NCBI GenBank assembly: GCA_020719725.1
Contig: DYPU01000016.1
Location: 1-40,121, forward strand
Origin: Anaerolinea sp.
GTDB taxonomy: Bacteria > Chloroflexota > Anaerolineae > Anaerolineales > Villigracilaceae
Length of the DNA stretch: 40,121 nt
Reading direction: 5' to 3'
This document shows positions 17,704 through 26,535 of the stretch, one piece after another; the stretch's first letter is position 1; each line of letters starts with the position of its first letter. The position numbers were made by a program, and so were the translations under genes. Under the pieces are notes generated by a model. The model saw nothing but the letters and a program-made list of their open reading frames with translations. It was not told where the DNA came from and searched no databases.

Positions 17704-18882
17704 TTAAGCCCAATTTTCAAGTGTTTCCTTGACTTTTGCCAGGAACCAATCGGCGCTGGCTCCATCCAGAATGCGGTGGTCGAAGACGAAGGAGAGGTAT
17801 ATCATTGGGCGGATGGCGATGCTGTCGCGGCCCAGTTCGTCGGCTACGACCATGACGCGTTTTTGGAGCGCTCCGATGCCGAGGATGCCACATTGGGGCT
17901 GGTTGATGACGGGAAAGGCGAAGAGTGAACCGCTGATGCCGTGATTGGTGAGTGTGAATGTTCCACCGCGGACTTCGTCGGGCTGGAGTTTTCTGGCGCG
18001 GGCGCGGTTGGCGAGGTCGTTGACGGCGCGCGCCATGCCCAGCAGGGATAAGCTGTCGGCACCTTTGATGACCGGGACGATCAGTCCGTCTTCGCCGAGG
18101 GAGGTTGCCATGCCCAGGTTGATCGCTTTATGGATGAGAAGGCCCTCGTTGCTCCAGGAAGAATTGACTTGTGGGTAAGTTTTTAACCCGGCAGTAATGG
18201 CTTGCATGAAGTAGGCGGTGAAGGTGAGATTGAGGCCGTCTTTGGCAAATGTGGTTTTGTGCGCGTTGCGATGGGCGATGACGCGGGATAGATCGGCTTC
18301 CATGATGGTGAGTACGTGTGGGGAGGTTTGTTTCGACTCGACCATGTGTCTGGCTATCGAGCGGCGAATAGCGGTGTGGGGGATAAGGCTGCCGGGGGCC
18401 GGGGGTTCTGGGGCCAGGGCGGTTTGTTCTTCGGTTTTCTGTTTTTTTGGGGCTTCGGTTGCTTTTCCACGCTCTAAAGATTTCAGCGCGTCATTTTTGG
18501 TGATGCGTCCGTTTCGTCCGCTGCCTTTTAGTTGAGATAGGTCGATGCTGTTTTCGGCGGCGATTTTTGCGACGATGGGGGAGATGAAGCCCATTTTGGG
18601 CGTTTCTGCTGATGCCATTTGTTTTTCCGTGTTCACTTGTTCTGTGGCTGCTCCAATAATTGCCAGCACATCGCCCACCCTGGCTGAAGCGCCTTCGGCG
18701 AACAAAATTTGGAGTAATATGCCTGAAGCCGGGGCCGGGATTTCGGTATCCACTTTATCGGTGTTGACTTCCAGCAGCGGTTCCAATTCTTGCACTGCAT
18801 CGCCAACAGCTTTGAGCCATTTGGTGAGGTTCACTTCTTCCACACCTTCACCCAAGCGTGGCACGAAGACTTTTGTGAGCAT
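17704..18882 (-). CDS. 2-oxoacid dehydrogenase E2 component (dihydrolipoamide acyltransferase)
   Basis: Transfers an acyl group from lipoyl-lysine to CoA in pyruvate, 2-oxoglutarate or branched-chain dehydrogenase complexes. The lipoyl domain (residues 1-75) has the lipoylated Lys43 in NTDKVDTEI. A linker follows, then the E1/E3-binding domain (about 95-130, SPIVAKIAAENSIDLSQLKGSGRNGRITKND). A second linker leads to the catalytic domain ending FDHRILDGASADWF with catalytic His about 369. The 392-residue length fits a one-lipoyl E2. AGAGGAG precedes the ATG at 18882. E3 lies downstream; no E1 gene is in the window, so the acyl substrate is undecided. The upstream neighbour holB ends 12 bases away. 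Confidence 0.93.
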   Translation of the reverse strand: MLTKVFVPRLGEGVEEVNLTKWLKAVGDAVQELEPLLEVNTDKVDTEIPAPASGILLQILFAEGASARVGDVLAIIGAATEQVNTEKQMASAETPKMGFISPIVAKIAAENSIDLSQLKGSGRNGRITKNDALKSLERGKATEAPKKQKTEEQTALAPEPPAPGSLIPHTAIRRSIARHMVESKQTSPHVLTIMEADLSRVIAHRNAHKTTFAKDGLNLTFTAYFMQAITAGLKTYPQVNSSWSNEGLLIHKAINLGMATSLGEDGLIVPVIKGADSLSLLGMARAVNDLANRARARKLQPDEVRGGTFTLTNHGISGSLFAFPVINQPQCGILGIGALQKRVMVVADELGRDSIAIRPMIYLSFVFDHRILDGASADWFLAKVKETLENWA

Positions 18883-18894
18883 ATTTTCTCCTCT

Positions 18895-19884
18895 TTATTT
18901 CAGTAGCGGCCAATCCATAAGCGTTACTTCGAGTAGCAGGCGAGCGTTGACGTTTTTATCCAGTTTTTCGATGGAGTTTTCCAGCGTGGATGTTATTTTT
19001 CGAACGGTGGCGAGTGTCAGTTGTGCTGCAACCAGGCTAATTTCTTCTGTGCGATCCATATTGGTGAGTGCGCTGGCTGCTCCGGCGCTGCGTAGCAACA
19101 CATCCCGCCACCATGAGAGCCACAAGAATAGTGTGCGGCGCAAGGTTTCTTTATCTTTTGCCAATTTTTCGGCGTAACCAAAGCGCTCACACAGCGAAGA
19201 AGCCAGCATTTGTCGCAAATCATCCAGTTTTTCAGCGCGAAAGGCAAGCGTTTTCTCGTCCTCAGCCAGCCGCAAGGCGTAGCCGGGCCGTCCATTGGCA
19301 AGATGGGCCAGCAGCCGCGCTTTTTCTGGCGCTACGCCTTGTGTTTCAAGAAAAGCGTGGGTGGCCTCTAAGGGCAGGGGCCGCAGACGCATAATTTCAC
19401 AGCGTGAAACAATGGTTGGCAAAAGCTGCTCAGCATTCTCTGCGGTCAGCAATAGCAGGCCGTAAGAAGGGGCTTCTTCGAGGGTTTTGAGCAAGGCGTT
19501 GGCGGCGTTGGCGTTGGCCTCTTGAAAACGCAAAAAAAGGATGATTTTAAATGGGGATTGGTACGGCTTTAGCGATAGGAATTTTTGCACCTCGCGCACG
19601 CGGTCCACCTTTAGCGTTCCGCCCTCACTTTCGGCCTGGATGACCATTAAATCGATATTTTGACCTGCCTCGATTTGTTTGCAGACCCGGCAAAGTCTAC
19701 AGGGAACCCCTGGTGCGCTTGGTGTGGGACAGTTGACGGCCTGCGCCAGGCGCAAGGCCAGGGTGCGCCGTCCAACGCCCCCAGGGCCGGTAATTAAATA
19801 GGCGTGCCGCAAGGAACCCTGGATCACATGCCCATGCAGCATCTCCACGGCCCAATCATGGCCGAAAACGTTCCACGAATTCAT
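18895..19884 (-). CDS. holB: DNA polymerase III delta' subunit
   Basis: Clamp-loader subunit that helps place the sliding clamp at primed DNA. The 329-residue protein has a P-loop-like ITGPGGVGRRTLALRLA. A zinc-binding cluster around residues 51-68 (NCPTPSAPGVPCRLCRVCKQI) and VSRCEIMRLRPL (sensor SRC motif) follow, typical of DnaX/HolB AAA+ proteins. It also has LLKTLEEAPSYGLLLLTAEN. Length is right for delta' and too short for DnaX. It lies 32 bases after rsgA and 12 bases before the E2 gene, same strand. Quite sure. Confidence 0.9.
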   Translation of the reverse strand: MNSWNVFGHDWAVEMLHGHVIQGSLRHAYLITGPGGVGRRTLALRLAQAVNCPTPSAPGVPCRLCRVCKQIEAGQNIDLMVIQAESEGGTLKVDRVREVQKFLSLKPYQSPFKIILFLRFQEANANAANALLKTLEEAPSYGLLLLTAENAEQLLPTIVSRCEIMRLRPLPLEATHAFLETQGVAPEKARLLAHLANGRPGYALRLAEDEKTLAFRAEKLDDLRQMLASSLCERFGYAEKLAKDKETLRRTLFLWLSWWRDVLLRSAGAASALTNMDRTEEISLVAAQLTLATVRKITSTLENSIEKLDKNVNARLLLEVTLMDWPLLK

Positions 19885-19916
19885 AGACTTCCTTTATTTT
19901 GGCTGGCAGTTGCTTG

Positions 19917-20837
19917 TTATTCCTGCCCGGCGCGTAAACGTAAAAAGGATTCGTAACGTTCCTGGCGCACCTGGCCGGATTGCAGTGCGCGCAAGACCTG
20001 ACAGCCGGGTTCGTGGGTGTGAGAACAATCGCTAAATTGACATTCGGCAACCAGCTCGCGCAGTTCGGGAAAGTAGGCGTCAATTTCAACGGATTCGGTA
20101 TCCCACAGCGCCAGAGATTTCCAGCCGGGCGCATCTGCGACCCAGCCACCAAATTCGAGCGGGTGTAGTTGGCGGAAGTTAGTGGTGTGTTTGCCTTTGT
20201 TCATGGCATAGCTCACCTCGCCAACCGCAATTCCAAGCCCAGGCTGGATGGCATTCATCAGGCTGGATTTGCCCACGCCGCTTGGTCCGGCCAGCGCTGA
20301 GAGTTTGCCTTGCAATATAGCGCGAAATTCATCCAGCCCTATAGCTTGTTTGGTGGAAGTGTAAATGACGGGGTATCCGAGCGCTGGATAAAAGCCAAAT
20401 AGCTTTTGGGCCGCAGCGCTGCCGATCAAATCCACTTTATTGGCAACGATCACCGCTGGAATATTTTGTTTTTCGGCAATGACCAGAAAGCGATCCAACA
20501 TGCGCAGTTTGGGTTCGGGGTTGGCGCAGGCAAAGACAAAAACCGCTTGATCGGGGTTGGCCAGCAAAATTTGACGATATTCGCCCTGGGGGCGCGGATC
20601 GAGGCGCACAATTTCACTTTTGCGCGGCATAATCTCTTCGATGCTGCCGCTGCCATCTGTCAGCAGGGCAAAGGTAACGGTGTCGCCTACGGCGGCGAGG
20701 TCGCCCAGCCGGGGGCCTTGTTTTAGCCGTCCCCGCAGCTGGCAGGTGACGGGGGCGGTTGTTTCTGCGCTGAGGACAGTGAAAAAGCCGGATTGGGCGC
20801 GGATGATCAGGCCAGTATGTAATTCGGAGTCAGTCAT
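19917..20837 (-). CDS. rsgA: Small ribosomal subunit biogenesis GTPase RsgA
   Basis: Late-stage 30S assembly GTPase. The circularly permuted GTPase order is visible in the 306-residue protein. An N-terminal OB-like region (about 1-75) comes first, then NKVDLIG (G4) and the P-loop LAGPSGVGKSSLMNAI (G1). NKGKHTTNFRQLHPL (switch I) and VADAPGWKSLAL (G3) follow, then a C-terminal zinc module CQFSDCSHTHEPGC. I chose ATG 20837 because the extension to a TTG at 20876 would start inside the upstream terminator hairpin. There is no Shine-Dalgarno; a TAAAAT at 20845-20850 on this strand would start transcription almost at the ATG, so the mRNA may be leaderless. Function is certain, the start is likely. 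Confidence 0.93.
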   Translation of the reverse strand: MTDSELHTGLIIRAQSGFFTVLSAETTAPVTCQLRGRLKQGPRLGDLAAVGDTVTFALLTDGSGSIEEIMPRKSEIVRLDPRPQGEYRQILLANPDQAVFVFACANPEPKLRMLDRFLVIAEKQNIPAVIVANKVDLIGSAAAQKLFGFYPALGYPVIYTSTKQAIGLDEFRAILQGKLSALAGPSGVGKSSLMNAIQPGLGIAVGEVSYAMNKGKHTTNFRQLHPLEFGGWVADAPGWKSLALWDTESVEIDAYFPELRELVAECQFSDCSHTHEPGCQVLRALQSGQVRQERYESFLRLRAGQE

Positions 20838-20855
20838 TCCTATTATTTTACCCGT

Positions 20856-20889
20856 AAAAAAACTTCCGAAGCCCAATGCTTCGGAAGTT
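20856..20889 (-). terminator. Intrinsic terminator after the penicillin-binding protein gene
   Basis: A perfect 12-bp stem (20861-20872 with 20878-20889) has a 5-base loop and a run of seven T on the minus-strand exit (20862-20856). It begins 6 bases after the PBP stop and lies only 18 bases before the rsgA ATG. Confidence 0.92.
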
Positions 20890-20894
20890 GGTTG

Positions 20895-23135
20895 TTAGTT
20901 GTCGGTATCGGTTGGAATGCCGCCGTACGGGGTGGGTGTTTTTGGAATGCCGATATTGGCTTCCCACCAGTATAGGGCTTGTGGGCGGCCAACATAATAG
21001 CTTTCGAGTACGCGCCGGAAGATGGGCGCGGCGTATTCGGAGCCTTCGCCTTTGTTTTCGACGATGACGGCGATGGCGATGTCGGGTAGGCTGCCATCGG
21101 GGACATCGGTGTAGCCGGCGAACCAAGAGTGGGGCGCGCCAGGGATGCCGCTTTCGGCTGTGCCGGTTTTGGCGTAGACCGGGATGGTGATGTTGCGGAA
21201 GCGATGGGACGCTGTGCCGCGCGGGTTGGCGATGACGGAGCGCATGGCGGCTTGAATAATTTTTAGTGTTTCTGGTTTGAGCGGCAGAGTTCCGCGCGCT
21301 TCGGGCTTGAAGATGGTGGTTTCAACGCCATTGGCCGCGATTAGTTTTTCGACCAACTGTGGGCGGTAGAGTGTACCGCCGTTGCCGAGCGCTGCGATGA
21401 AGCTGGCAACTTGAAGCGGGGTGACGGTGACCTGGCCCTGGCCGATGGCCTGGAAGACGGCTTCGGTGATTTCGGGTGGATTGACGATGTTGCCGGCTTC
21501 TTCGGGAATCTGGTCTATGTTGGTGGGGCTGCCCAGGCCAAAGCCGCGCGCCATATCGGCTACTGCTGTGACGCGCCCTTGGCGATAGAGGTCGTAACCA
21601 ATGTGGTAGAACCAGGGGTTGCAAGAGCGCATCAGGCCATCGGGTAGCGTCAGCGTGCCAGATGGTTTGGTTGTGCCGGTTCCTTCGGCCAGTAGCTCGG
21701 CCTGATAGTGATCCCAGGTCCAGTCATACAGGGTGCGGCCTTCCAGTTCGACAAACTCGTAGCCGCATTCGTAGGTATTTTCGGCGGTGTAGGTTCCGCT
21801 TTCAAGCGCAGCGGCCATGGTGATGATTTTGAAAACCGAACCAAGCGGGTATTCGCCCTGAGTGGCGCGGTTGATCAGCGGGCGGTCTTCGTTATTGACC
21901 ACATCTCCCAGCCCGTACAAGCTGTTGGGGTTTTGCGGGTTAAATAAATTGGGGTCAAAATCGGGGGTGGATGCCATCGCCAGCACCCGGCCTGTATCAC
22001 GTTCCAAGACCACAATCGCCCCGCGAAAACTTCCCAGAGCTTGTTCGGCCTGAATTTGCAGGTTTTTATCGATGGTCATATAGAGCGCGCTGGCTGGTTG
22101 AACTTCATTTTTTCCGAGATAAGAGAGAATGTTGCCATCTGGCCCAGAGACGTAGAGCGTGCCTCCGGCTGTGCCAGAAAGATAGGATTCCCCCCAGGCC
22201 TCCAGCCCGGATTGACCGATCAGGGCATCGCGTGAGTATCCGGCGCGCATGTATTCATCCAGTTTTTCTTTGGGGACGGCAGAAACATAGCCCAGGGCTT
22301 GCGAGGCAATGCCACCATTGTAGTAAAAGCGTGAAGTGTAGTCGACCAGGTAGAGGCCGCTTAGACCGGAAATGACGCCATAGCGGCGGTTAATTTCTTC
22401 GAGCGAGGCTTCACCCATAGCCACATACCAATCGGCTCCGGCAGAAGCATAGCGGCTTAAGACGGTTTCCTGAGTCTGGCCGGTCAGGTTGGCGATTTCG
22501 TAAAGAAGTGTTCCTTCTTGATCTGGCAAGATTTGGCCGGGAACCAGATACATGGCGACGGCTTTGGTTTCATTAACCAGGACATCGCCATCTTTATCAA
22601 AGACATCGCCGCGTGGCGCGTTTTCATAATCCATTGAAAGCACATTCCCGCCGCTTAACTCTGGCAAAATCAGGCCGTCGGCCCAGCTTATTTTCCAGCC
22701 GCCGTTTTCGAGCACTGCCGGGAAGATAATATCGCGCTGAATTTCGCCAATCACATTGCTGACGTAGGTCAGACCCACATTGATTTGAGCGTTATCCGGG
22801 TTTGTGGTTGAAGAATGAACGACGTAGCGCAGTTCCATCAGGGCCATTTCATTCATTGCATCCCGGTAGCGTTTGACAAAATCTTCTTCGCTGATGTTCT
22901 GCTGGCTTTGTGGGGTGATCATGGCATACATTCCAGCGTAATCGGCGGCTTGCCAGGCGCTAAAGAAGGTTTGTAAAGCGCTTTGCGGGTCGGGTGCGCT
23001 GGTGACATGTACGACCGGGGTTGGCAAGCCGGGCGCAGTCGCTTGGGTTCCCTGTGGGGTTGTTGTGCTGGGTGTAACACAGGCGCTTAGAACTGCAAAA
23101 ACCAGTAATATACTGATCAGTTTAAAATGCTTCAT
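20895..23135 (-). CDS. Class B penicillin-binding protein, MecA-like, predicted lipoprotein
   Basis: Peptidoglycan DD-transpeptidase on the outer face of the membrane. The 746-residue protein has a signal ending LSAC (Cys19) and a Thr/Pro linker. An NTF2-like MecA_N domain spans about 50-155. A PBP dimerisation region follows, with RGDVFDKDG near 175. The transpeptidase has Ser433-Lys436 (SVFK), Ser504-Asn506 (SCN) and KTG at 656-658, all three active-site motifs intact. The MecA_N domain and lipobox instead of a membrane helix resemble the PBP2a/PBP3 group. The ATG at 23135 follows the maf stop by 8 bases, so the two genes probably form one unit ended by the terminator at 20856-20889. Low intrinsic beta-lactam affinity is known for some relatives but cannot be read from sequence. 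Confidence 0.92.
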   Translation of the reverse strand: MKHFKLISILLVFAVLSACVTPSTTTPQGTQATAPGLPTPVVHVTSAPDPQSALQTFFSAWQAADYAGMYAMITPQSQQNISEEDFVKRYRDAMNEMALMELRYVVHSSTTNPDNAQINVGLTYVSNVIGEIQRDIIFPAVLENGGWKISWADGLILPELSGGNVLSMDYENAPRGDVFDKDGDVLVNETKAVAMYLVPGQILPDQEGTLLYEIANLTGQTQETVLSRYASAGADWYVAMGEASLEEINRRYGVISGLSGLYLVDYTSRFYYNGGIASQALGYVSAVPKEKLDEYMRAGYSRDALIGQSGLEAWGESYLSGTAGGTLYVSGPDGNILSYLGKNEVQPASALYMTIDKNLQIQAEQALGSFRGAIVVLERDTGRVLAMASTPDFDPNLFNPQNPNSLYGLGDVVNNEDRPLINRATQGEYPLGSVFKIITMAAALESGTYTAENTYECGYEFVELEGRTLYDWTWDHYQAELLAEGTGTTKPSGTLTLPDGLMRSCNPWFYHIGYDLYRQGRVTAVADMARGFGLGSPTNIDQIPEEAGNIVNPPEITEAVFQAIGQGQVTVTPLQVASFIAALGNGGTLYRPQLVEKLIAANGVETTIFKPEARGTLPLKPETLKIIQAAMRSVIANPRGTASHRFRNITIPVYAKTGTAESGIPGAPHSWFAGYTDVPDGSLPDIAIAVIVENKGEGSEYAAPIFRRVLESYYVGRPQALYWWEANIGIPKTPTPYGGIPTDTDN

Positions 23136-23143
23136 TTTTCACC

Positions 23144-23821
23144 TTACTTTTGTTCATTGCGTAAACGCAAAATGGAACGAAATATTGGGCAGGCATAATG
23201 CAGCTTTGTCTGACAGTTGCGGGCCACATCGGCGCGCGGCTTGACTCCCATTTGATGCAATAAAAGCGTCAGATGGCAGAGTGGCAGCCCCATCACGCTG
23301 GCATAACAGCCCTGCATATTGATGACCGGCTGAAAATCGGGATTTTGGATGCCATACGCGCCAGCTTTGTCGAGTGGGTCACCCGTTTGGATGTAGGCTT
23401 CAATCTCCTGGTCGTTATAGTTGCGCATTGGCACATCCGTAATACACAAGTCGGTGAGCAGCGCATTATCTTGGGCTCGCAGCACTGCGATACCGGTATA
23501 AACCTGATGAGAACGGCCTCGCAGCCGCGTCAACATGGCGTGGGCTTCTGCCGCATCGGCGGGTTTGCCCAAAATTTCATCGTCGATGACCACCGACGTA
23601 TCTGACCCAACGATGATGTGCTCGATCCGGCTGCGAGGCAAAACCGCCTGAGCCTTTTGAGCTGCCAGCCGCAGCACATACTGGCTGGCAGGTTCGCCTG
23701 GCAAAACCGATTCGTCGATGTTGGCAACATCCACGCTAAACATCCAGCCTCCCAACGCCAACAGCTCGCGCCGCCGGGGAGAATTTGAAGCCAGCAAGAG
23801 TAGAGAAAGTTCAGTATTCAT
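23144..23821 (-). CDS. maf: Maf-family nucleoside triphosphate pyrophosphatase
   Basis: House-cleaning enzyme that hydrolyses dTTP, UTP or modified nucleotides to monophosphates. The 225-residue sequence starts LLLASNSPRRRELLALGG, the Maf signature. It has the catalytic-base region IIVGSDTSVVIDDEILGKP and GRSHQVYTGIAVL, then GAYGIQNPDF. The C-terminus extends about 30 residues past the usual end with a basic stretch. The ATG at 23821 aligns with the family start; a GTG at 23845 in frame is an alternative. No Shine-Dalgarno is visible, and TAGAAT at 23836-23841 on this strand may be the -10. It is divergent from xpt; the 157-base gap holds no riboswitch I recognise. Confidence 0.9.
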   Translation of the reverse strand: MNTELSLLLLASNSPRRRELLALGGWMFSVDVANIDESVLPGEPASQYVLRLAAQKAQAVLPRSRIEHIIVGSDTSVVIDDEILGKPADAAEAHAMLTRLRGRSHQVYTGIAVLRAQDNALLTDLCITDVPMRNYNDQEIEAYIQTGDPLDKAGAYGIQNPDFQPVINMQGCYASVMGLPLCHLTLLLHQMGVKPRADVARNCQTKLHYACPIFRSILRLRNEQK

Positions 23822-23978
23822 AGTAATGGTTTGAGATTCTAACACACACCCCCGTTCCCTTTTTTACCTTCTACTGCTTGTCATTTTTTTGCCCTGCAAT
23901 AGTACATTCTACATCTGGAAGAATTCCCCTAACCGCTGTAAAATCACATCTCGAATAGACAACTACTCAGGAGAAATT

Positions 23979-24551
23979 ATGAAAGAACTTGTTGAAAAAA
24001 TCGCCCGCGAGGGTAAAAACCTCGGCAACGGCATTCTAAAAGTCGATGGATTTGTCAACCACCAGGTCGATGCTGGCCTGATGGATTTATGCGGCATCGA
24101 ATTCGCGCGTTTATTTGGACACCTTCACCCAACCAAAATCCTGACCGCCGAAATTTCGGGCATTGCCCCGGCCCTGACCACCGCCATCCACCTCGGCCTG
24201 CCGGTGGTTTACGCGCGCAAAACCAAACCCGTGACCATGCCCGACCAGGTTTACCTGACCCTGGCCCCCTCGCACACCAAGGGCCGCATGGTCGAACTGA
24301 TTATCTCGCCCGAACACCTGCCGCACGGCGAGCGCGTCCTGATCATCGACGATTTCCTGGCCACCGGCGCCACCATTCTGGGCCTGGTGCGTCTGGCCCA
24401 AACCGCCGGAGCCGAAATTGTCGGTGTGGGCGCGCTGATCGAAAAAACCTTCGAAGGCGGCCGCGATGCGCTGGCGGGACTGGGCGTACAGGTCGAGTCG
24501 CTGGCGAAAATTAGTTCGCTCGATAATGGCAAAATCGAATTTGAAGACTAA
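23979..24551 (+). CDS. xpt: Xanthine phosphoribosyltransferase
   Basis: Converts xanthine and PRPP to XMP in purine salvage. The 190-residue product matches Xpt closely in pattern: KILKV-like GILKVDGFVNHQVDAGLMDLCG, AEISGIAPALTTAIHLGLPVVYARK, the PRPP loop VLIIDDFLATGATILGLV, and IEKTFEGGRDALAGLGVQVESLAKI near the end. The ATG at 23979 has AGGAGAAATT upstream; an in-frame ATG at 23889 adds non-conserved residues. No purine riboswitch is recognisable upstream. Downstream, after a damaged HIT gene, lies guaA, which aminates XMP to GMP, so the pair completes xanthine-to-GMP conversion. Confidence 0.93.
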   Translation: MKELVEKIAREGKNLGNGILKVDGFVNHQVDAGLMDLCGIEFARLFGHLHPTKILTAEISGIAPALTTAIHLGLPVVYARKTKPVTMPDQVYLTLAPSHTKGRMVELIISPEHLPHGERVLIIDDFLATGATILGLVRLAQTAGAEIVGVGALIEKTFEGGRDALAGLGVQVESLAKISSLDNGKIEFED

Positions 24552-24937
24552 ATGGACATTTTCTGCCGCCTGGCCCGGACAAAGGCCGGGCGTTTTCTTG
24601 TCCGATTACTTTTTACCCGTATGACCTTCGTCCTACCCGTCTCCCGCCTGCGTGAAACTGACACGTTACTGGCCTTTTGGCATCCCAAACCGGCCTACAA
24701 GTTTCACGCGCTGCTGACGCCGAAACGCCCCGCACCCTGGCAGAGCTTGACCCTGCCGACAGCGCCTTCCTGGGCGATTTGATGAGCGTTGTTCAATCGC
24801 TGGTCAAAGAGTACAAACTCGAACAAGGCGGCTACCGCTTGGTAGTCAACGGCGGCGAATATCAGGATTTCCCGCATTTGCATTTTCATTTGATTTCGGA
24901 TGTTCCCCGGAGTGCAAAATCTCCTGATTTTGCATAG
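24552..24937 (+). pseudogene. HIT-family protein, broken by a one-base frameshift
   Basis: Starts with ATG directly after the xpt stop (TAAATG). The first frame reads MDIFCRLARTKAG... to HPKPAYKFHALLTPKR, homologous in pattern to HIT proteins. It then runs out of frame to a stop at 24780-24782. The -1 frame continues with TLAELDPADSAFLGDLM... and the histidine triad FPHLHFHLIS, then stops at 24935-24937. One extra C in the CCCC run near 24728-24731 would restore a continuous KRPRTLAEL junction. HIT proteins hydrolyse or transfer nucleotides. The loss may be a consensus error or real decay. Its place between xpt and guaA fits nucleotide metabolism. Confidence 0.8.
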
Positions 24938-24991
24938 CAGTTGCCTTAACTTTTATTCCAACGTCAGGAGAAGTTGGAGTCCAGGAAGAAT

Positions 24992-26533
24992 ATGCACAAT
25001 TCCATCGCCATTCTTGATTTCGGTTCCCAGTACGCGCAATTGATTGCCCGGCGCGTGCGCGAGGCCCAGGTTTACTGCGAACTCTTCCCCTGGGATGCGC
25101 CGCGCGAAAAAATCATGGACATCAACCCCAGGGCTTTTATCCTTTCGGGCGGGCCGAACTCGGTCTACGAGCCGGGCGCGCCCTTCATTCAGGATTTCAT
25201 TCTCAAGAGCGGATTGCCGATTCTGGGCATTTGCTACGGGATGCAAGCCCTGACCCACGCCCTGGGCGGCAAGGTGGACGCTTCGGCCCACCGCGAGTAC
25301 GGCCACGCCATCGTTGAGCCGCTGGCCGGGAATCCGCTGCTGGGCGGCGATTCCTTCCAGGTCTGGATGTCGCATGGCGACAAGTTGACCGAGCTGCCGC
25401 CCGGATTCAGCGCCCTGGCAAAGAGCGGCAACAGCCCCTTTGCTGCCATGGCCGATCCGGCGCGCAACTACTATGGCCTGCAATTCCACCCGGAAGTTAA
25501 TCACACCATCGGCGGCCGTGAAATCATTCGCCGCTTTGTGACCGAGATTGCCGGGGTTGTGCCAGATTGGACGCCGCAGTCGATTATCGACGAGTCGGTG
25601 GCGAGAATCCGCCAGCAGGTGGGCGGGACGCGGGTGCTGGCGGCGGTTTCCGGCGGAGTCGATTCCTCGGTGGCGGCGGCGCTGGTTCATAAAGCCATCG
25701 GCGACCAGTTGGTGGCCGTTTTTGTCGATACCGGCCTGCTGCGCAAGAATGAGGGCGCGCAGGTCGTGGAAGCCTTCCGCAACATGCTCGGCGTCGAACT
25801 GGTCGCCGTCGAAGCCGCCGATGAGTATTTCGCCGCCCTGGCAGGCGTGACCGAACCGGAGAAAAAGCGCAAAATCGTCGGCGAGAAGTTCATCCGCATC
25901 TTCGAGCGCGAGGCCAAAGCGGTTGGGCAGCCAAAGTTTTTAGTTCAGGGAACAATTTATCCGGATGTGGTCGAATCCTCCGCGCCGGACCGCAACAAGG
26001 CCGATAAAATCAAGACTCATCACAATGTCGGCGGGCTGCCGGAAGATATGCAGTTCAAGCTGGTCGAGCCGCTGCGCTACCTGTTCAAGGATGAAGTCCG
26101 GGCGGTGGGCGAAGCGCTCGGGCTGCCGAGTGAGATGGTTTGGCGGCAGCCGTTTCCGGGTCCGGGTTTGACCGTGCGCTGTTTGGGCGAGGTAACCCCC
26201 GAAAGGGCCGGGCGGCTGCGCGAAGCGGACGCCATCCTGATTGAAGAATTATCCGCCGCTGGGCTGATCGGGAAAGGCGCTGGCACAAGCCAGGCCTTTG
26301 TGGTGCTCTTGCCGGTGCGTTCGGTGGGTGTGATGGGCGACCAGCGCACCTACCAGGAAGCCTGCGCCATCCGCGCTGTGCTGACCGATGATTTTATGAC
26401 CGCCGATTGGGCGCGTATTCCGTATGATGTGCTGGCGCGGGTTTCGAGCCGCATCGTCAACGAGGTGCGCGGAATTAACCGGGTCGTGTATGATATAACC
26501 AGTAAGCCACCTGCTACGATTGAATGGGAGTAA
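24992..26533 (+). CDS. guaA: GMP synthase (glutamine-hydrolysing)
   Basis: Makes GMP from XMP, ATP and glutamine. The 513-residue enzyme has an N-terminal class I amidotransferase with nucleophile Cys81 (LGICYGMQ) and FHPEVNHT (His/Glu of the triad). The ATP-pyrophosphatase domain has [15 protein letters not shown]. The C-terminal dimerisation/XMP domain carries [18 protein letters not shown] and ends [18 protein letters not shown], the invariant GuaA terminus. I chose ATG 24992 (CAGGAAG upstream); a TTG at 24974 is in frame. The next gene begins 2 bases after the stop. GC content looks higher here than in the flanking membrane genes. Very sure. Confidence 0.97.
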   Translation: MHNSIAILDFGSQYAQLIARRVREAQVYCELFPWDAPREKIMDINPRAFILSGGPNSVYEPGAPFIQDFILKSGLPILGICYGMQALTHALGGKVDASAHREYGHAIVEPLAGNPLLGGDSFQVWMSHGDKLTELPPGFSALAKSGNSPFAAMADPARNYYGLQFHPEVNHTIGGREIIRRFVTEIAGVVPDWTPQSIIDESVARIRQQVGGTRVLAAVSGGVDSSVAAALVHKAIGDQLVAVFVDTGLLRKNEGAQVVEAFRNMLGVELVAVEAADEYFAALAGVTEPEKKRKIVGEKFIRIFEREAKAVGQPKFLVQGTIYPDVVESSAPDRNKADKIKTHHNVGGLPEDMQFKLVEPLRYLFKDEVRAVGEALGLPSEMVWRQPFPGPGLTVRCLGEVTPERAGRLREADAILIEELSAAGLIGKGAGTSQAFVVLLPVRSVGVMGDQRTYQEACAIRAVLTDDFMTADWARIPYDVLARVSSRIVNEVRGINRVVYDITSKPPATIEWE

Positions 26534-26535
26534 TT

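Noticed and set aside
23846-23978. Purine (guanine/xanthine) riboswitch before xpt
   Set aside because: No conserved loop motifs or three-way-junction pattern were found; the stretch is short and pyrimidine-rich.
24700-24760. Programmed frameshift in the HIT gene
   Set aside because: No slippery heptamer or stimulatory hairpin is evident, and HIT proteins are not known to use recoding; a one-base loss in a C-run is simpler.
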